This document shows, one piece after another, positions 33,801 to 45,708 of a stretch of 64,000 nt of DNA. The stretch is taken from assembly GCA_002682825.1 (NCBI GenBank), contig NOKP01000013.1:1386800-1450799 (forward strand), read 5' to 3'. The notes under the pieces are model-generated. The model made no database searches, was not told the origin of the DNA, and worked only from the letters and a program-made list of their open reading frames with translations. The DNA is from Neonectria sp. B-13. Taxonomy: Eukaryota; Ascomycota; Sordariomycetes; Hypocreales; Nectriaceae. Position numbers and translations under genes: made by a program. The number at the start of each line of letters is the position of its first letter. The stretch's first letter is position 1.

Positions 33801-34850
33801 ACCCCGAAGCTCGGGGCGGTATTTGATCAGCCAAGGATGACACCCGAGAGTCTGGCACTCCTTGACTCGGTGGACTCCCCCGATGGACCCCTCCGATACA
33901 CATCAACCTCACTTCCCGCCGCTGGAATTCTCACTCCCTCGTTCTCTGCTCTGCTACGTATGCTGTGTACGCAATATGATATCAGTGGTGGATCTCGCCT
34001 ATGCGTCGCACGCACTCTTCTTCCTACCGTCTATCCATCTGCAAGCCCTCGGCACACGCGCCTCTCCTGACCTCCCCTCCCAACTCCACACTCGCACTGA
34101 CATGTCGATCAACAACTCTTGCATCGAAGCTGATCGATCGCGTCTTCTCCGCAGCTCTCCGCCCGGGGAGCGCAGCATCAGATCACAGATGATCGGCTGT
34201 CCAGTTCGGTGGCGTAGCTGTTGTTCGTAGGCGCGCGCATAGACTGTGCTCAAAACTCGGCACGATGCCTAAGGCTTTAGGGTAGCCGCCGGAGTATTCA
34301 ACGCGATCATCAGGACTTCGCTCTCTCGTGTTATTTCGAGAGACAACTAGTCTAGTCGAGGTGTTCATCATCATTAGCCATGTTTCTTGGCCCCCGAGCA
34401 CACGTGTACTTATCGTCGAGGGGTGGACCTCATCTCCATCTTCAAACTCCCACTTTGGCTAGGTCGCGATGCTGGCCTTGCTCGTTGCTCAAACCGTCAA
34501 TTATTACTCCACTCTGACGACGTCACTTCGGCAAACTTGGCCAAGACATACCTCATGGCATCTGTATTCGACCTCTTTTTGAAACTAAAAATACTGCGGA
34601 ATACTGCGTACAAACGGAACCAGAAGTCCCGATTACACGAGCCCATCTCCATGATGTCATGCCCATGTGAATCCACATTCGTCGCCTCTGTTGGGACATG
34701 TTGGGACATCCGATCGATCATCCAAGAAATATTCGCTCTTTCCCATCAACTCATTTCTCTCGCTCTCTCAGTTCCATCCGGGGTATCATAGGTAACAACC
34801 ATTCCAAAACAAAATCAATCGCACGCATATGTCAAGTAGTAAAGCAACGC
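30840..34850. other. 4-kb intergenic region with no supportable gene
   Basis: Upstream of the Msy channel and downstream of the sugar transporter. It contains a pyrimidine-rich minus-strand tract (31200-31560) and a G10 run (32034-32043). Open frames such as 32290-32919 (+) have no recognisable domain. An unannotated short or non-coding transcript is possible but unsupported. Confidence 0.55.
32034..32043 (+). repeat. Homopolymer G10
   Basis: Ten consecutive G followed by AGGG in intergenic DNA; a possible assembly-length uncertainty. Confidence 0.85.
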
Positions 34851-37063
34851 TCATGTGGTGCGGGCAGCCAGATCAGGGGCTTCAACCCCTGAGGAAATCC
34901 CTATCCTGTCCTTTAATTCGACTCTGGCCTTGTCGTTCTCGTAGCCAGCGTCGCTGCTGTGGTTATCGTCGGGATCGGCAATGTCGAGTTGATACAGAGG
35001 TTCTAGTGTCGCGTCCCGCTGCAACAAAACCCATCTCTTGATCCACCAAGGCAACGCCTTGGTTACCTGGTATCTCATGAACACACGTGTCGGTACAGCA
35101 AAGATGTAATCCAACTCCTCCAGGGTACGTTGCTTCGTTTCGGGCAGCCACAAGAAGATCATGACTAGTGCCACGAGGTTGAAGCCCGAATAAAGAATGA
35201 AGGCACCCAACACTCCCAACCTGGCCAGCATGAGAGGGAACGTAATCGAGAGTACTGCGGCCCAAAAGAGGCAAGTGGCTACCGCAAAGGCCATGCCAAC
35301 TTCACGATGGGATAGGGGAAAGACCTCGGCTGAGTATGTGAACGGAACAGGGCCTTCACCAGGCGAGTAGAAGGCCGCGAAGAGATAGACGAACATGGCC
35401 ACCAGGCCCAAATGCACGCCCCCGGTTCCGGGGATCAGGGTACACAGACCGGCGGCTAGAAGCGTCCAAGCCATTTGAGGGAATGTAAAGAGGAGTAGAG
35501 ATCGTCGACCGAAGGTATCGATGGTCCAAATCGCGGGCCAAGCGAATACAAAGTTGACAAGGCCAAACCCCATCGAAGCTAGCAGAGCCTGGTGGGGATT
35601 GGCACCGGAGTCGACAAAGACGGTTGATGAGTAGAATGCAATAATGTTGATTCCACACATTTGCTGCGCAATCATAACGACGAACGAGGCAAGAGTGGCG
35701 CGGCGGACCCTGGGGATGGTAAAGAGTTCAATGAAGCGGCTTAGGTAGGTGCCTCTGCCCACAACTTCCAGGAACTCGAATTCGACCTCGAGCTGGGCAT
35801 GGATGTAGTAGATATCTCGGCCCGCCTGGATAGGGTTGTTGCGTAGGCGTAATAAAGACTTCATAGCGTCAGTGTAGCGATTCTTCTTCATGTACCAACG
35901 TGGCGACTCAGGGCAGAAATAAATGAGCAGGACTAGAGGTACAGCGGGAATGAAAGCTGAACCCAGCTGAAATCGCCATGCCTCGGCCCCGATTTTAGTG
36001 ACGGCAACGTTTGCGCAGGTCCCTAAGAAGATACCGAAAGCGGTCCACATCTGCCAGCTCATGACAAGGGCTCCTCGAATAGGAGCCGGCGAGTTCTCGG
36101 CGGCGAAGATTGGGACTAAGAGTGGATAAAATCAGTGCACATCCTCTTTGGAGGATAGGGTTGCAAGGTTGGGAATACGTGAGCCGCTTACCTGTTGATG
36201 CTTTGGTTCCCATACCAACTCCGAGTAGGAGCCGGCACAAGAGAAGCTGGACCCATGTATCGCAGAAAGCACTACCAATAACAGGCCAAAGGCAGAAGTT
36301 GGCAGAGAAGAAAATTGTACCGCGACGGCCGAAGCGGTGGTTGAGAGGGTCTGAAAGCCAGCAGCCGAAGAAGGCAGTACCGATGTAGGGGGCAGCATTG
36401 ACAAGGCCGACGATAACTTTGTCGTGGATGCTCTCGCCATCAATGCCATAGGCACGAGGAAACTCTAGGTTGGCGCCGTTGGAACCCGTCTGGTCCCAAC
36501 CCTGGACAGCAGCGCCAATGGAGCAGGTGGCGACAGTTAGGTAGAGGGTGGTGGGAACACGCCACTTGTGAAGGACCTCATCGCGAAGAGATTCAATCTC
36601 GATATCGTTGAGGGCCTCTTGGCCGGTGATGTCCTCGTAGCCGGTGGGGTCCTGAGCGACGAGCGCGCCCTTTCGAATGATGGAGCGGTATTCGTTTAAG
36701 CCTTTTCTTTGGCAGAAATCGTCGACTTCGGCCATGAGTCTGCCACGGGGAATACCCAATAGAGGATTTTTAATCCTGATTGTGTGTCAGCATCAATATA
36801 GGCAGATTGGTAGAGTGATAAGTTCGTGGGCGCCTGTCAGGAACACTTACTTGGCGTCAACATTGGCATTGAGGTTGACATATGCTTCTGAGGGTCGGCG
36901 GCCATGTTCAACCTGGAAGCTGTATGGACGACTGGAGGTCCTGAATAGCGAGGAAGAGTTAGCATAATGACGACGGTGCTTTACTGGCGTTGTCTATTTA
37001 GAAGACAGGCTGGCAAACATACATCTCGACCTCCTCATTGCTGGGTTGAGAGTGGAAAGACAT
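34851..37063 (-). CDS. MFS sugar transporter (sugar porter family)
   Basis: Proton-coupled or facilitative sugar/polyol uptake carrier of the plasma membrane. Four exons on the minus strand, 37023-37063, 36851-36940, 36192-36775 and 34851-36115, give 659 residues, longer than typical 500-560-residue porters. The extra length is an N-terminal cytosolic region of about 125 residues, with [19 protein letters not shown] and [24 protein letters not shown]1 contains [17 protein letters not shown]. Sugar-porter signatures include RFGRRGTIF after TM2, [12 protein letters not shown] and [40 protein letters not shown] and [12 protein letters not shown]. Substrate is not predictable. The splicing of exons 1-3 restores the conserved N-terminal block of this fungal subfamily. 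The start ATG at 37063 has a favourable CCACC context. Confidence 0.92.
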
Positions 37064-40000
37064 GGTGGCGATCGGCCGGCGGGAGGCAAAGGGGGAGAAG
37101 CCGGGCAAGCCTGGGAAGGCGAGGGTGTTGGCCAAGACGCAGAGGACGAGACAATGACTGTGCGACTGTTGTTGTAATGCTTTGTTGCTGCAGTATTATA
37201 TCACCATCAACTGCCTAAGCGGCAGTCGAGTCGTGAGAGGACCCAGTCGTCGTGGGTGAGTGCGGAGGTGGGGAATTTGTCTGTGTGAGGAACGGAGATG
37301 GGTGTCAGCGGCGCGGGCGGAACGCGGACGGCAGGCGCAAGCGGGCTCGGCAGGCTTAAATCAACCATGCGGGTTAAGATCGCGAGGACGAAAGCCGGGG
37401 AAACGGACGGTTGCGTCGGGTATGGCGAGAAGCGTCCGGGCGAGGGAAGAACGATGTCGTCGATTATGGTCGGTGCCAGGTGAGAGATTGGTGTGTTGTC
37501 GCAAAAGATGCAGGTAAAGGTCGAGGTCAGAGTGGCAGGCGAAGTTGAGGTCGAGACCGGCAGCGGGGACGGACAGACGCTAGAGCCATCTGGCAGCACC
37601 TTCCCTAAACCATAAAAAGCATGGAAAATCCGGGCCCGGATGGACTCCCGAGGTATTTGTACAAATAAATACCAGGTGGCTGTCACCTGTGGGCTGTGGC
37701 ACGGCAGCAGTTTTGGTGTACGTAGCGCATGGGGGAAGGGACGATGGGGGGAATGGATGGGTGGATGGATGGGTGATGGATGGGGGTGGATGGAAGGAAG
37801 GAAGGAAGAAGGAAGAAAGTGGACGGACTCGCAGGAAACAACCCGGACTTGACGGGATGGTCGAGGTACAGTAGAAAAGCCTCCAAAAGGCTCTCTCTGC
37901 GCTCTCGGCTTTCTCAGGCTTTCCCCGAGTCTGCTCTTGCTCTGTCTGGGCAAGTCTGGGGCAGCGCGGCTTTGTGGCAGCCAGCCGGCTTATTCGTAGC
38001 GCTTCGTACCTCCTCATGTACCCCAGCGACCCCATGGGATCCTCGCCTACAAGCGCGACGCCATCGCCCATCTCCGCATGCAACCAACCCTGGTTGGCAC
38101 TGGTTCTTGGGCTCATTGAGGGGGCCAGTCCGCCTGAGGATTCCCCTTGGCCCTGGTGCTGAGACTGCTGGTCCACCACTTTGAGAGTCCCAAAACGAAG
38201 GAATTGGCAAATCAGTTCTCCAGATAGGTGGGAACCACCATCCCCCGCGAAATCGAGGTGAGGTCATCAAATGCCATATCTAAAACTCACAAGGACGGCA
38301 TCTGTCTCCGGCTTCAGACTATTGTCTCTCCCCTTAACCGCTCTCCCGCTCCACCAACGTCCTAACTTAACTGCTAGACATAGTTCTGCCTTACTATATT
38401 TGTATGTTATTAACTGAATCGACACCAGCCACCGTTGACGCCACTGCCACCACCGCAAATACCACTTCTGTTGCGCTGGTGTTTATCTGTAATTTCTTAT
38501 ACTTCGTGCTGCGCAAACTAAAACGAGAAGCACACTAGGTACTTGTGATAGTGGATGGTTGATGTCTTGAACTGCGCATGTGCTATACAGTGCGGAAGAC
38601 AGTCCCTTTCCACCGCCTCCAGTCTGTTCAAGGGTGCGTTATGGGCCACCTCGTACAGTGCGAAACATGCCCACAGCTGGTGGGAGTCCTTAAGTTTAAG
38701 GTAATTTCTGTGCCGGGGACTCCAACCTCTCCACCACGCCGCTGAACCAGGTGTCGGGACTAGGGCCAATCAAGCCGCAAGGCCACCCATCCAAGTCATC
38801 CCGTCGAAGGGTCGGTTTTCGAAGTGCGTACTCCGTACCTTGTTCCCGGACGCCACTCTTCCCACATCAGCTGCTGGAGGACTTGACCACTCTGGGATCT
38901 TGCTCGGTGTCTTGTCATGGGACGGTGGGCATTCTCTTTGAAGGAGCCGTTGTTAGTAAAGAGCAAATGCTAGCTAACTAATGACTTAAACCCGACTTGC
39001 CCGATGGCGTAAGCCGGCCCGTAGCCCGCATCCGATAGACCTTCTCGCCTTGATCGAACCAGGTCGCTGGGCGCGAACGCGCCTGTCGCGATAAAATTCA
39101 GGGTGGCCAAATGCCAGCCAGGTCACGCGAGTCCTGATCCTCCTGGTCCTCCTAGCGCCCTGGGTCTTTCTCCCCGGCTCCTGAATCGGGAAGCCGGGGG
39201 TGTCCACTGGTAACAAACATCATGATCAATGAGAGCGACAGTTGTCTGTTCGATGGCCCACATCAGCCGGCACACGGACGAGACTGTCCATGCTGCTGTT
39301 CAGGAAGGCTTAGGAGGTGGAGGCTTGTTACAGACGAGCCGTACAGTTGACTGCTCTGTGGCAGTGCCGATCTGCGGGGGACGATCCATGAATCCTTCGG
39401 CTTCTCAGCAACTTTGCGCCAGCAGGCATCCTGTTCAACGTCACTCAGATGCGGCATGGCGCTGTAGCTGCTCTAAGTTAGTGCCTCTTCGGAATCGGGA
39501 AACTCGTCTTTGTGCCTGGGAGATGAGTTTTGTTTCTCCCGCCTCGCCGCCTCGCCGCCATAGCTGGCCATGGAGCTGTCGTCACCCGTTGCTCGTCACT
39601 CGTTAGCTGTCGCACTGGGGATGTTGGTCAGCCTGGGTGGCGCACAATGCAATCAGCAGCGGCACATCATGAAAACGGGCTTTCGGGAAGACGGTTAGCC
39701 CTGGACCTAGGCGTGTCGGTTCGTCGCTGTGAACGAAACCAATAGAGTAGTTGGAGGCTGGTGACCCCACACACGCTACTATTGTAAGCTCTTGTGCACC
39801 AGGTCAAGTTAGCTATGGCTTCACTCACCCCAATCCCTACGATGATTGATTCAGCCTACCGTGGTAAGTGAGTTTTCATATCCCCATCGTCAAGTAGGAG
39901 CACCGGTAGCGTCAAGAAAACGGCTCGCGCGATGACCTCATTTGACTGGCGTTAAGAGCGGTCGCCATTTGGACCGTCTTAGCACAGGCAACAGGATTCT

Positions 40001-41027
40001 CCACACGCTGAGTGGACGCCTCCGCAACGTAGATTCTTGCACTCTCCACCTTCTGCTACACTCCCCAGGCGCCTCGATTCTCCAGACTCCAACATCCAAC
40101 CACAAACCTGTCCCCCGCAACCAGACCAAACCAACCGCCCGGTAGAGCTTCAGCTATCGTCCGGCGCCGGTGCCGGCGACGACAGGTCGGATCTGTGATG
40201 GGTCCTGGTCCAGACCCAAGCCTGGCGAGTTGGTTTCTCCAAGAATTCGGGTGCCTTGAATCTTGGATGCAGGAGAGGCACCAGGCGCCGACGGCGGCCA
40301 TCGCTAACACTGCACCAAGAGGACATGGAGCTTGGTTCGGTCGGTATGCAGATCGACTCGGCTGTCGAGGAGTTTCGGGACCGGCTGTTGAAGTGGTGTG
40401 TTGGTCTCACTGAAAGTGACTCGTCCAAGTCGTCTCCTTGCATGGTCTGACCGACGTCTGGGTCGCCCTGGATGACACACATTGACACCCATCTGTCGAA
40501 AATGCCCTTCGGGCACCGGCTCTTTCAGCTGTGCCGGGACAAGCCTTCGTGGTATGGAGTTTCTTCCGAGGCTTAGGTATTCGTAGGTCTCTTTGCTTCC
40601 ACCCATGTACCCCGGGTGTCGGCCTCCGAGGGCCCTGACTTGTCCTGAACGGCAAGTCACGTCTTTTCGTCCTGGAATGGTCGTGGGTGGCAGACCAGCT
40701 TATATGCTGCTCTTCTTATCTGACAACTTTGGATGCCTAGCATCTGATGTTAAGTCTGACGATTGTCCTCTGAGGTGCAGTAGGCTACAGCTTCTGCCCT
40801 CCATTAGCTGGCCGGGCCACATCCCCACTCGCCCCTGTGATGGCATGTTGCTTGCTTTCTTTCTCCTGTTCTTTTGTATTCATACATATCTATTTACCCC
40901 GTTCTCGCCTGCGATGGGATAGAAATGGGCCGGATCGCCCCTCGCCCCTAGTCCGATTGCGCTGTGGTATAAACATTGAAGCAGAAGCGCTTAAAACCAA
41001 AAAGATGAGAACAAGCCGACATTGGTA
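37064..41027. other. 4-kb intergenic region with no supportable gene
   Basis: Upstream of the sugar transporter and downstream of Abp2. It contains a GGAT/GGAAG microsatellite at 37751-37819 and a partial copy of a GTACGGAGTACTCCGTAC palindrome near 38827. Open frames in 37207-38179 (-), 39229-39606 (+) and 40304-40660 (-) have no recognisable domain. Confidence 0.55.
37751..37819. repeat. GGAT / GGAAG microsatellite
   Basis: Irregular ggat(g) repeats grade into ggaag repeats. It lies about 690 bp upstream of the sugar transporter start and is likely polymorphic in length. Confidence 0.85.
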
Positions 41028-43126
41028 TCATTCCTTGAATTTTCCCCCTTTGAGAGAGTTCATCACCCGCGTCCGCAGGTCCAACAACTCACGATCCTTT
41101 TTTTGCATGTCCTCTAGCAGGTGGTGGTATTTTGTCTGCCACTCCCCCGTCGATAGCTTGTCCTGCTCGCCGTCGACCGTCTCCGGGCCTGCTTCGTCGT
41201 CCCCGCTAGAACCGCCCCGGAGCATTGCCAGCGGAACATGCTGCTCCATGGTATACTGTCCCCGAATGCTCCCAAACCCGTACTCCCAATCACACCGGTA
41301 TTTAGCAGACCCATCCTCATTTCCTAAGCGACAAATACGCATCGTGGATGACAATAGCATCCCACCGCCGGCGATGGCGGCTAAGTTGATGAGGAACACC
41401 TGCGGGGATGCTGCCGTCTTGTACATGTTCTCGATGGTGGTGTTGACGAGCGCCATCGCCTCCTCCATTGATGGCGGATCTGCGGGCTTCCCATGGACGT
41501 CGCGCCAGTCCGCCTCGAGCGTCGCACCAGTTAGGTATCCGGAGATGTCATCAATGTTCGTGCGATCCTTGACCCTCTCGAAGTAAAAACCCGGGATGTC
41601 CTTTGGCCGATGGGATGTGTCCTGCTGGCTCGGCACCATTGCTTCCGTCGCTACCTCAGCGAAGTTTGTTCTCCCATTGACTTGATCCGGCCGCGAGGGC
41701 GGAGGAGTAGGTTGAGTGTTGCCGTCGACCCCATTGACTACCACGACTGGTGGAGGAGTTGCGAGCCGTACACTGCCTGGGGGTCGCTCCGGGACCTGGA
41801 GGGATATGCTCGGCCGAGCTGGTCGGGAACCCTCGTGCGGCGTCGAGTGCGGCTGCGGAGTAGAGGATGGGGTCGGTATAGGTCTCTGCACAGTATGTTT
41901 GTCCCTGGCGACGCTAGGCGTTGAATTGGGGGTGGTGACCGGGGAGAAAACTGGCGTCATCCCGTCCCCGGGACCCACGGTTGGGGTTCCGGAAGGCAAC
42001 GGCGAGAATGGGGCATCCACCGGGTTCCGATTCATGGGAGGCCGGCCCCGCATCTTGATTCCGCCGTCGGGCACACCCGGCCGCCACGCCGAGGACACAT
42101 TTTTGGGTCCCCGACGTTGGGACGCTAGTCGCGGCCTTGAAGGCGTTATGGCCGATCGCGGTTCTAGGGCATCATCCCAGAATGAGTTTCTAGTGGTGGG
42201 TGTGATTGCTGACTGCGGCCACCGAGTGAGAGGCACTTGTTGAACGGCATCGCTTGGGGTCCATGGAGTATTCATTTCTCTGGGGTCCGTTGGCACTTGG
42301 AGTGGCCCGCCTCCGCTCTGTCTGAAGCCATCGATGGCAGCGGAAGGTGACAGATGAGTCCGTTGCGCGGGAGAGTTGGCGGGTTCATCATCTGTTGGCC
42401 GTTTTCGGCCACGCTTGGGTCGGATGTGCGGAAGAAGGGCCCTCAAGGCCATGTCGTCTTCGACGGCAACGCCATCGCGGACGAGCTGGCCGACAGGGTT
42501 GGGATCCGTGGGGATCTTGGTCCAGTAGTCATTGGATATGTTCATGAGATACTCGAAGAAGGCCTTGACATGCATCGAGTTCATCCATTTCTTTGCATTT
42601 TCAGCATTGGTGACATGGCATTCTTACAGAGGCGGGAACATACCTTTAAGCGCACACCATACTGGGCAATTTTCTGAGCGCTCTCATCCTTGCTTGGATC
42701 CGGGGGCTCGACGCCCAGCTTGGTGGTCAGCTCGGTCCAAGTCCGGATCTCTTTGTTGTAGAACTTGCAAACGAGCTCAAAGACGGCAAATGTGTTGAAG
42801 CTCTTGCCACCGCTGCGAGGTGGGCTGCGGAAGGCTTCTCGCAGACTAGACGTCTCCGTGGCTAAGGGCAGGGCCGGGTTGCAGTAGAAGATGAAGCGGA
42901 CGTAGGCGTCCTCGATAGTGTCAACAGTGACATCGCGGTCCGGCAGCGTGGGTCGATCGGGGAACTCCGGCTGCGGCGTGGGCGTGGGTTGCGGAGGCGG
43001 AGGCGGAAGCAACGGCGCGGCAGGCGGCCCCGGAGCGGAGGTTGGGGCCGAGGCTGTGGTTGGGACTTGAGCTCCGTGGCTGGGTTGCGACTGTGGCGGC
43101 GGCGGAGGGTGGTGAGGGGATTGCAT
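41028..43126 (-). CDS. ARS-binding protein 2 (Abp2) family protein
   Basis: Belongs to the fungal Abp2 family, named for a fission-yeast protein that binds AT-rich replication origins. Two exons, 42644-43126 and 41028-42590, joined across a 53-nt intron (GTATGT donor), give 681 residues. The N-terminus is Pro-rich (runs of prolines to residue 50). The conserved domain spans about 58-215: VTVDTIEDAYVRFIFYCNP, SFNTFAVFELVCKFYNKEIRTW, QYGVRLKKWMNSMHVKAFFEYL and LRALLPHIRPKRGRKR, whose basic end suits DNA binding or nuclear import. The middle is disordered and Pro/Ser/Thr-rich. The end, WQTKYHHLLEDMQKKDRELLDLRTRVMNSL, is a predicted coiled coil. Origin binding in this organism is not shown. Confidence 0.85.
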
Positions 43127-43266
43127 GGTGAGAGCCGCGGAACCATGTCTCTGGGCTGACGGATCTACACGACTTGCGCGGGAGGCGTGGTAATATTATG
43201 TGAGAATGCAAAGAGCGAGCCTGATGGTGGAAGAGACGACCGAGACATTGGGGGGACCGGGATCCT

Positions 43267-43272
43267 ACGCGT
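43267..43272. promoter_or_regulatory. MluI cell-cycle box (ACGCGT) upstream of Abp2
   Basis: Exact MCB hexamer, 141 bp upstream of the Abp2 ATG. A single copy, so only suggestive. Confidence 0.3.
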
Positions 43273-44076
43273 GGAGGCCAAAAAGCTCGGGGCATGGAGG
43301 TACTCAAGGGCTATCTGACGGCGAATTGGCGGGCGGGAGAGCAGACCAGGATCGCCCCGGGGAAGAGCATTCGCGGGAAACGACAGAGACGCGATGTTTG
43401 CCGGCAATGGTCGACATAGGTCATAGACATACGGACCAGAGACACGAGGACATACGCAGCATGAGAAGAGTTAGGGGGAGAAGGGGGAACGGACGAAACG
43501 CGCATTGCAAATTAGGTCGCTACGATGGAGAAACTGGGCTAAATTTAGCCCGCCCCTGCGACACTGCGTCGGCGCATGTGCGGGCTTCGGGGCGGCACTG
43601 TGCGTTCCTGCTGGATTTGCGCAGGCGGGGTTGCGGAGTGCGGGGGGTCTGCACAGTGCATAATGCTTACCTCACTGTGAAACACTGATGTACCCCGTGC
43701 TCTTCTATTTTTACGATCCAAAGCTGCCAGACTCGACGGGTGGTTCAACTTCAGGTTGGCCAAAAGAACGGACCAGTTTAATAAGTAGGAATGGAAGCAC
43801 CTAGTCTACACAATATCTGAACGAACCGCGGCACTTCACAATTACACCATCGCAACCCGCTTGGCGCATTGGCGAATCCGAGAGCTGTACAGTAATCACC
43901 GTGCTTTTAGTAATCGATCAACGCCTTAACAATGACATCCAGCCAACGACCATTGCTCCCTCCAATGACGTGCTCATCGCACGCAAGCTTCACTGTCGGC
44001 ACGAGACCCAAGAAGGTTGCTCTCACTGCATCTTGATTTGAAATCGGCCCCCTCTTGGGCCTCCTGCGAGTGCAGA

Positions 44077-44084
44077 TATAAATA
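44077..44084 (+). promoter_or_regulatory. TATA box of the CmcJ-like gene
   Basis: TATAAATA lies 355 bp upstream of the ATG. From about 44101 to the start codon there is no ATG, consistent with a long clean leader beginning about 30 bp downstream of this box. Confidence 0.6.
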
Positions 44085-44438
44085 CTGAGGGGAAGCAAGT
44101 GCTTCGTTTGTTGATTGCAATTGCAATTGGCATCACTCCTCGACATACCATCTACACTATCTACGCCTCTTCCCTCTTCCTTCTTCCTCTCTCACCAACT
44201 CTTGCAGTACAAGGGCAACCTGATCATTATCCGTTCCAATTGCGTCACTACGTATTCATCCGTCCTGTTAAATCAAAGATCACACCACCACATCGTGGTA
44301 ACTCTATACAACCTCGCAAGACACATCCCCTCTGCTCAACCCAATTATCCCCATCTCGTCCGCGCCTGGAGCTATCCTCCGCGAACTAACTTGCTCAACA
44401 CTTCATACTCATATCCATCACTTAAAGCATCTCAAGCA

Positions 44439-45287
44439 ATGGCCATCTCCTCCACTGTTCCCCGCGGCGACGTCACCGCAACCCTCAACTTCTACAAGCC
44501 ACCTGCCGACTCGGCCCAGCCCTTCAACTTCGTCGACACTCCCCCTGAGGGCCAGCCTCAGCGGAACTTCTCAGACAGCTCTCAAGATTTTGTCATCCAC
44601 GATATCCGTGGCCGCGAGACCAACTTCAACCTTGACAACGACGCTTTCCAGGTCATCCAGAACGTTCCTCCCTCCAAGGAGACCAAGTTCCGAGACGACC
44701 AGTCCATCCAGGACAACTACTACCCCGAGGTCGAGCAACTGCTTCTCAAGAACATCCCAGGCGCCAATCGCGTCTACTTCTTCGACCACACCATTCGTCG
44801 TCAGGAACCTGGCTCCAACCGCCACCCAGTCACTCGAGTCCACATTGACCAGACTGCCGCCGCCGCTGCCCAGCGTGTCCGCCGGTACTTCCCCGAGGAG
44901 GCCGACAAGCTCCTCCAGGGCCGCTATCGAATCGTCAACGTCTGGCGTCCCCTGAATAAGACACCTCTCGAGGCCTTTCCCCTCGCCGTCGCCTCCTCTG
45001 CCTCTGTTGAGGACGACGACGTCATCCCGGTCGAGCACCGCTACCCAACCGGCTACCAAGGCTGGACCGCTGCCATCCGTCACAACCCGAATCAGAAATG
45101 GTATTATCTTAGTGGCATGACTGGGGAAGAACGGCTCTTGCTTGAGTGCTTCGACAGCGAGTCCTTGAAGCCCGGATCTAACATCAAGGGCCGCGTGCCA
45201 CACACGGCCTTCGAGGACCCCAGGACTAGAGCCGACGCTGAGGGCCGGGAGAGTATTGAGGTGCGCACCCTGGTATTTGGTCCGTGA
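44439..45287 (+). CDS. CmcJ/AsaB-like oxidoreductase family protein
   Basis: Single-exon, 282-residue protein of the fungal family related to CmcJ of the cephamycin 7-alpha-methoxylation system, AsaB and 'GA4 desaturase'-like proteins. Visible family blocks are VIHDIRGRETNFNLDNDAFQ, YYPEVEQLLLKNIPGANRVYFFDHTIRR, PVTRVHIDQTA, RYRIVNVWRPL and a C-terminal WYYLSGMTGEERLLLECFDS with PHTAFEDP. The pattern H-x-D (RVHIDQT) and the late H in PHTAF fit a 2-oxoglutarate/iron type metal site; that is inference. Substrate is unknown, and no biosynthetic genes flank it. The ATG at 44439 is the first ATG after the TATA box; the open frame extends upstream to 44115 without an ATG, so it is leader. Confidence 0.82.
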   Translation: MAISSTVPRGDVTATLNFYKPPADSAQPFNFVDTPPEGQPQRNFSDSSQDFVIHDIRGRETNFNLDNDAFQVIQNVPPSKETKFRDDQSIQDNYYPEVEQLLLKNIPGANRVYFFDHTIRRQEPGSNRHPVTRVHIDQTAAAAAQRVRRYFPEEADKLLQGRYRIVNVWRPLNKTPLEAFPLAVASSASVEDDDVIPVEHRYPTGYQGWTAAIRHNPNQKWYYLSGMTGEERLLLECFDSESLKPGSNIKGRVPHTAFEDPRTRADAEGRESIEVRTLVFGP

Positions 45288-45708
45288 ACGACTTCGACAA
45301 CCGGCATGTAGATATATGTTCTCTAGCTTAGCATTTAGTTTGGACACGTTCAGAATGATCACGACGACACGACATTGGATTTTGCTCTGCACATTTCACT
45401 AACACGTGCACTTGTGAACAAAGAATCTTGTCATTTCTATGTCTAGGGCATGATGACATGAAACATTGAGAGCCTGAGTGAAAACCGGCTTTTTGCCGTG
45501 TAAAAGTGACCTTCTGTTGGAGAGACTTGACCGTCGTCCCTGGATTCCATTGTAACAAACCAAGAAAAAGCATGAAAAGCACAAGATGCAACCAACACCA
45601 ATCTGTCAGATACCAAAGAACCACCAGACTTGAAAGTTAAAAAGAAAACCCTTACGCCGCGCTCGCAATGCCGTGAAAATGAGCCGAGACCACTGTAGCC
45701 GAAAGGAC
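45288..45708. other. Convergent 3' region, CmcJ-like / Sds3-like
   Basis: A 420-bp spacer between convergent stop codons; no gene seen. Confidence 0.6.

Larger units (their letters stand above)
43127..44438. other. Divergent intergenic region, Abp2 / CmcJ-like
   Basis: A 1.3-kb region with an ACGCGT box on the Abp2 side and a clear TATA box and CT-rich leader on the CmcJ-like side. No gene. Confidence 0.6.

Noticed and set aside
44115..44438. N-terminal extension of the CmcJ-like protein
   Set aside because: The frame is open but contains no ATG; it is leader downstream of the TATA box.
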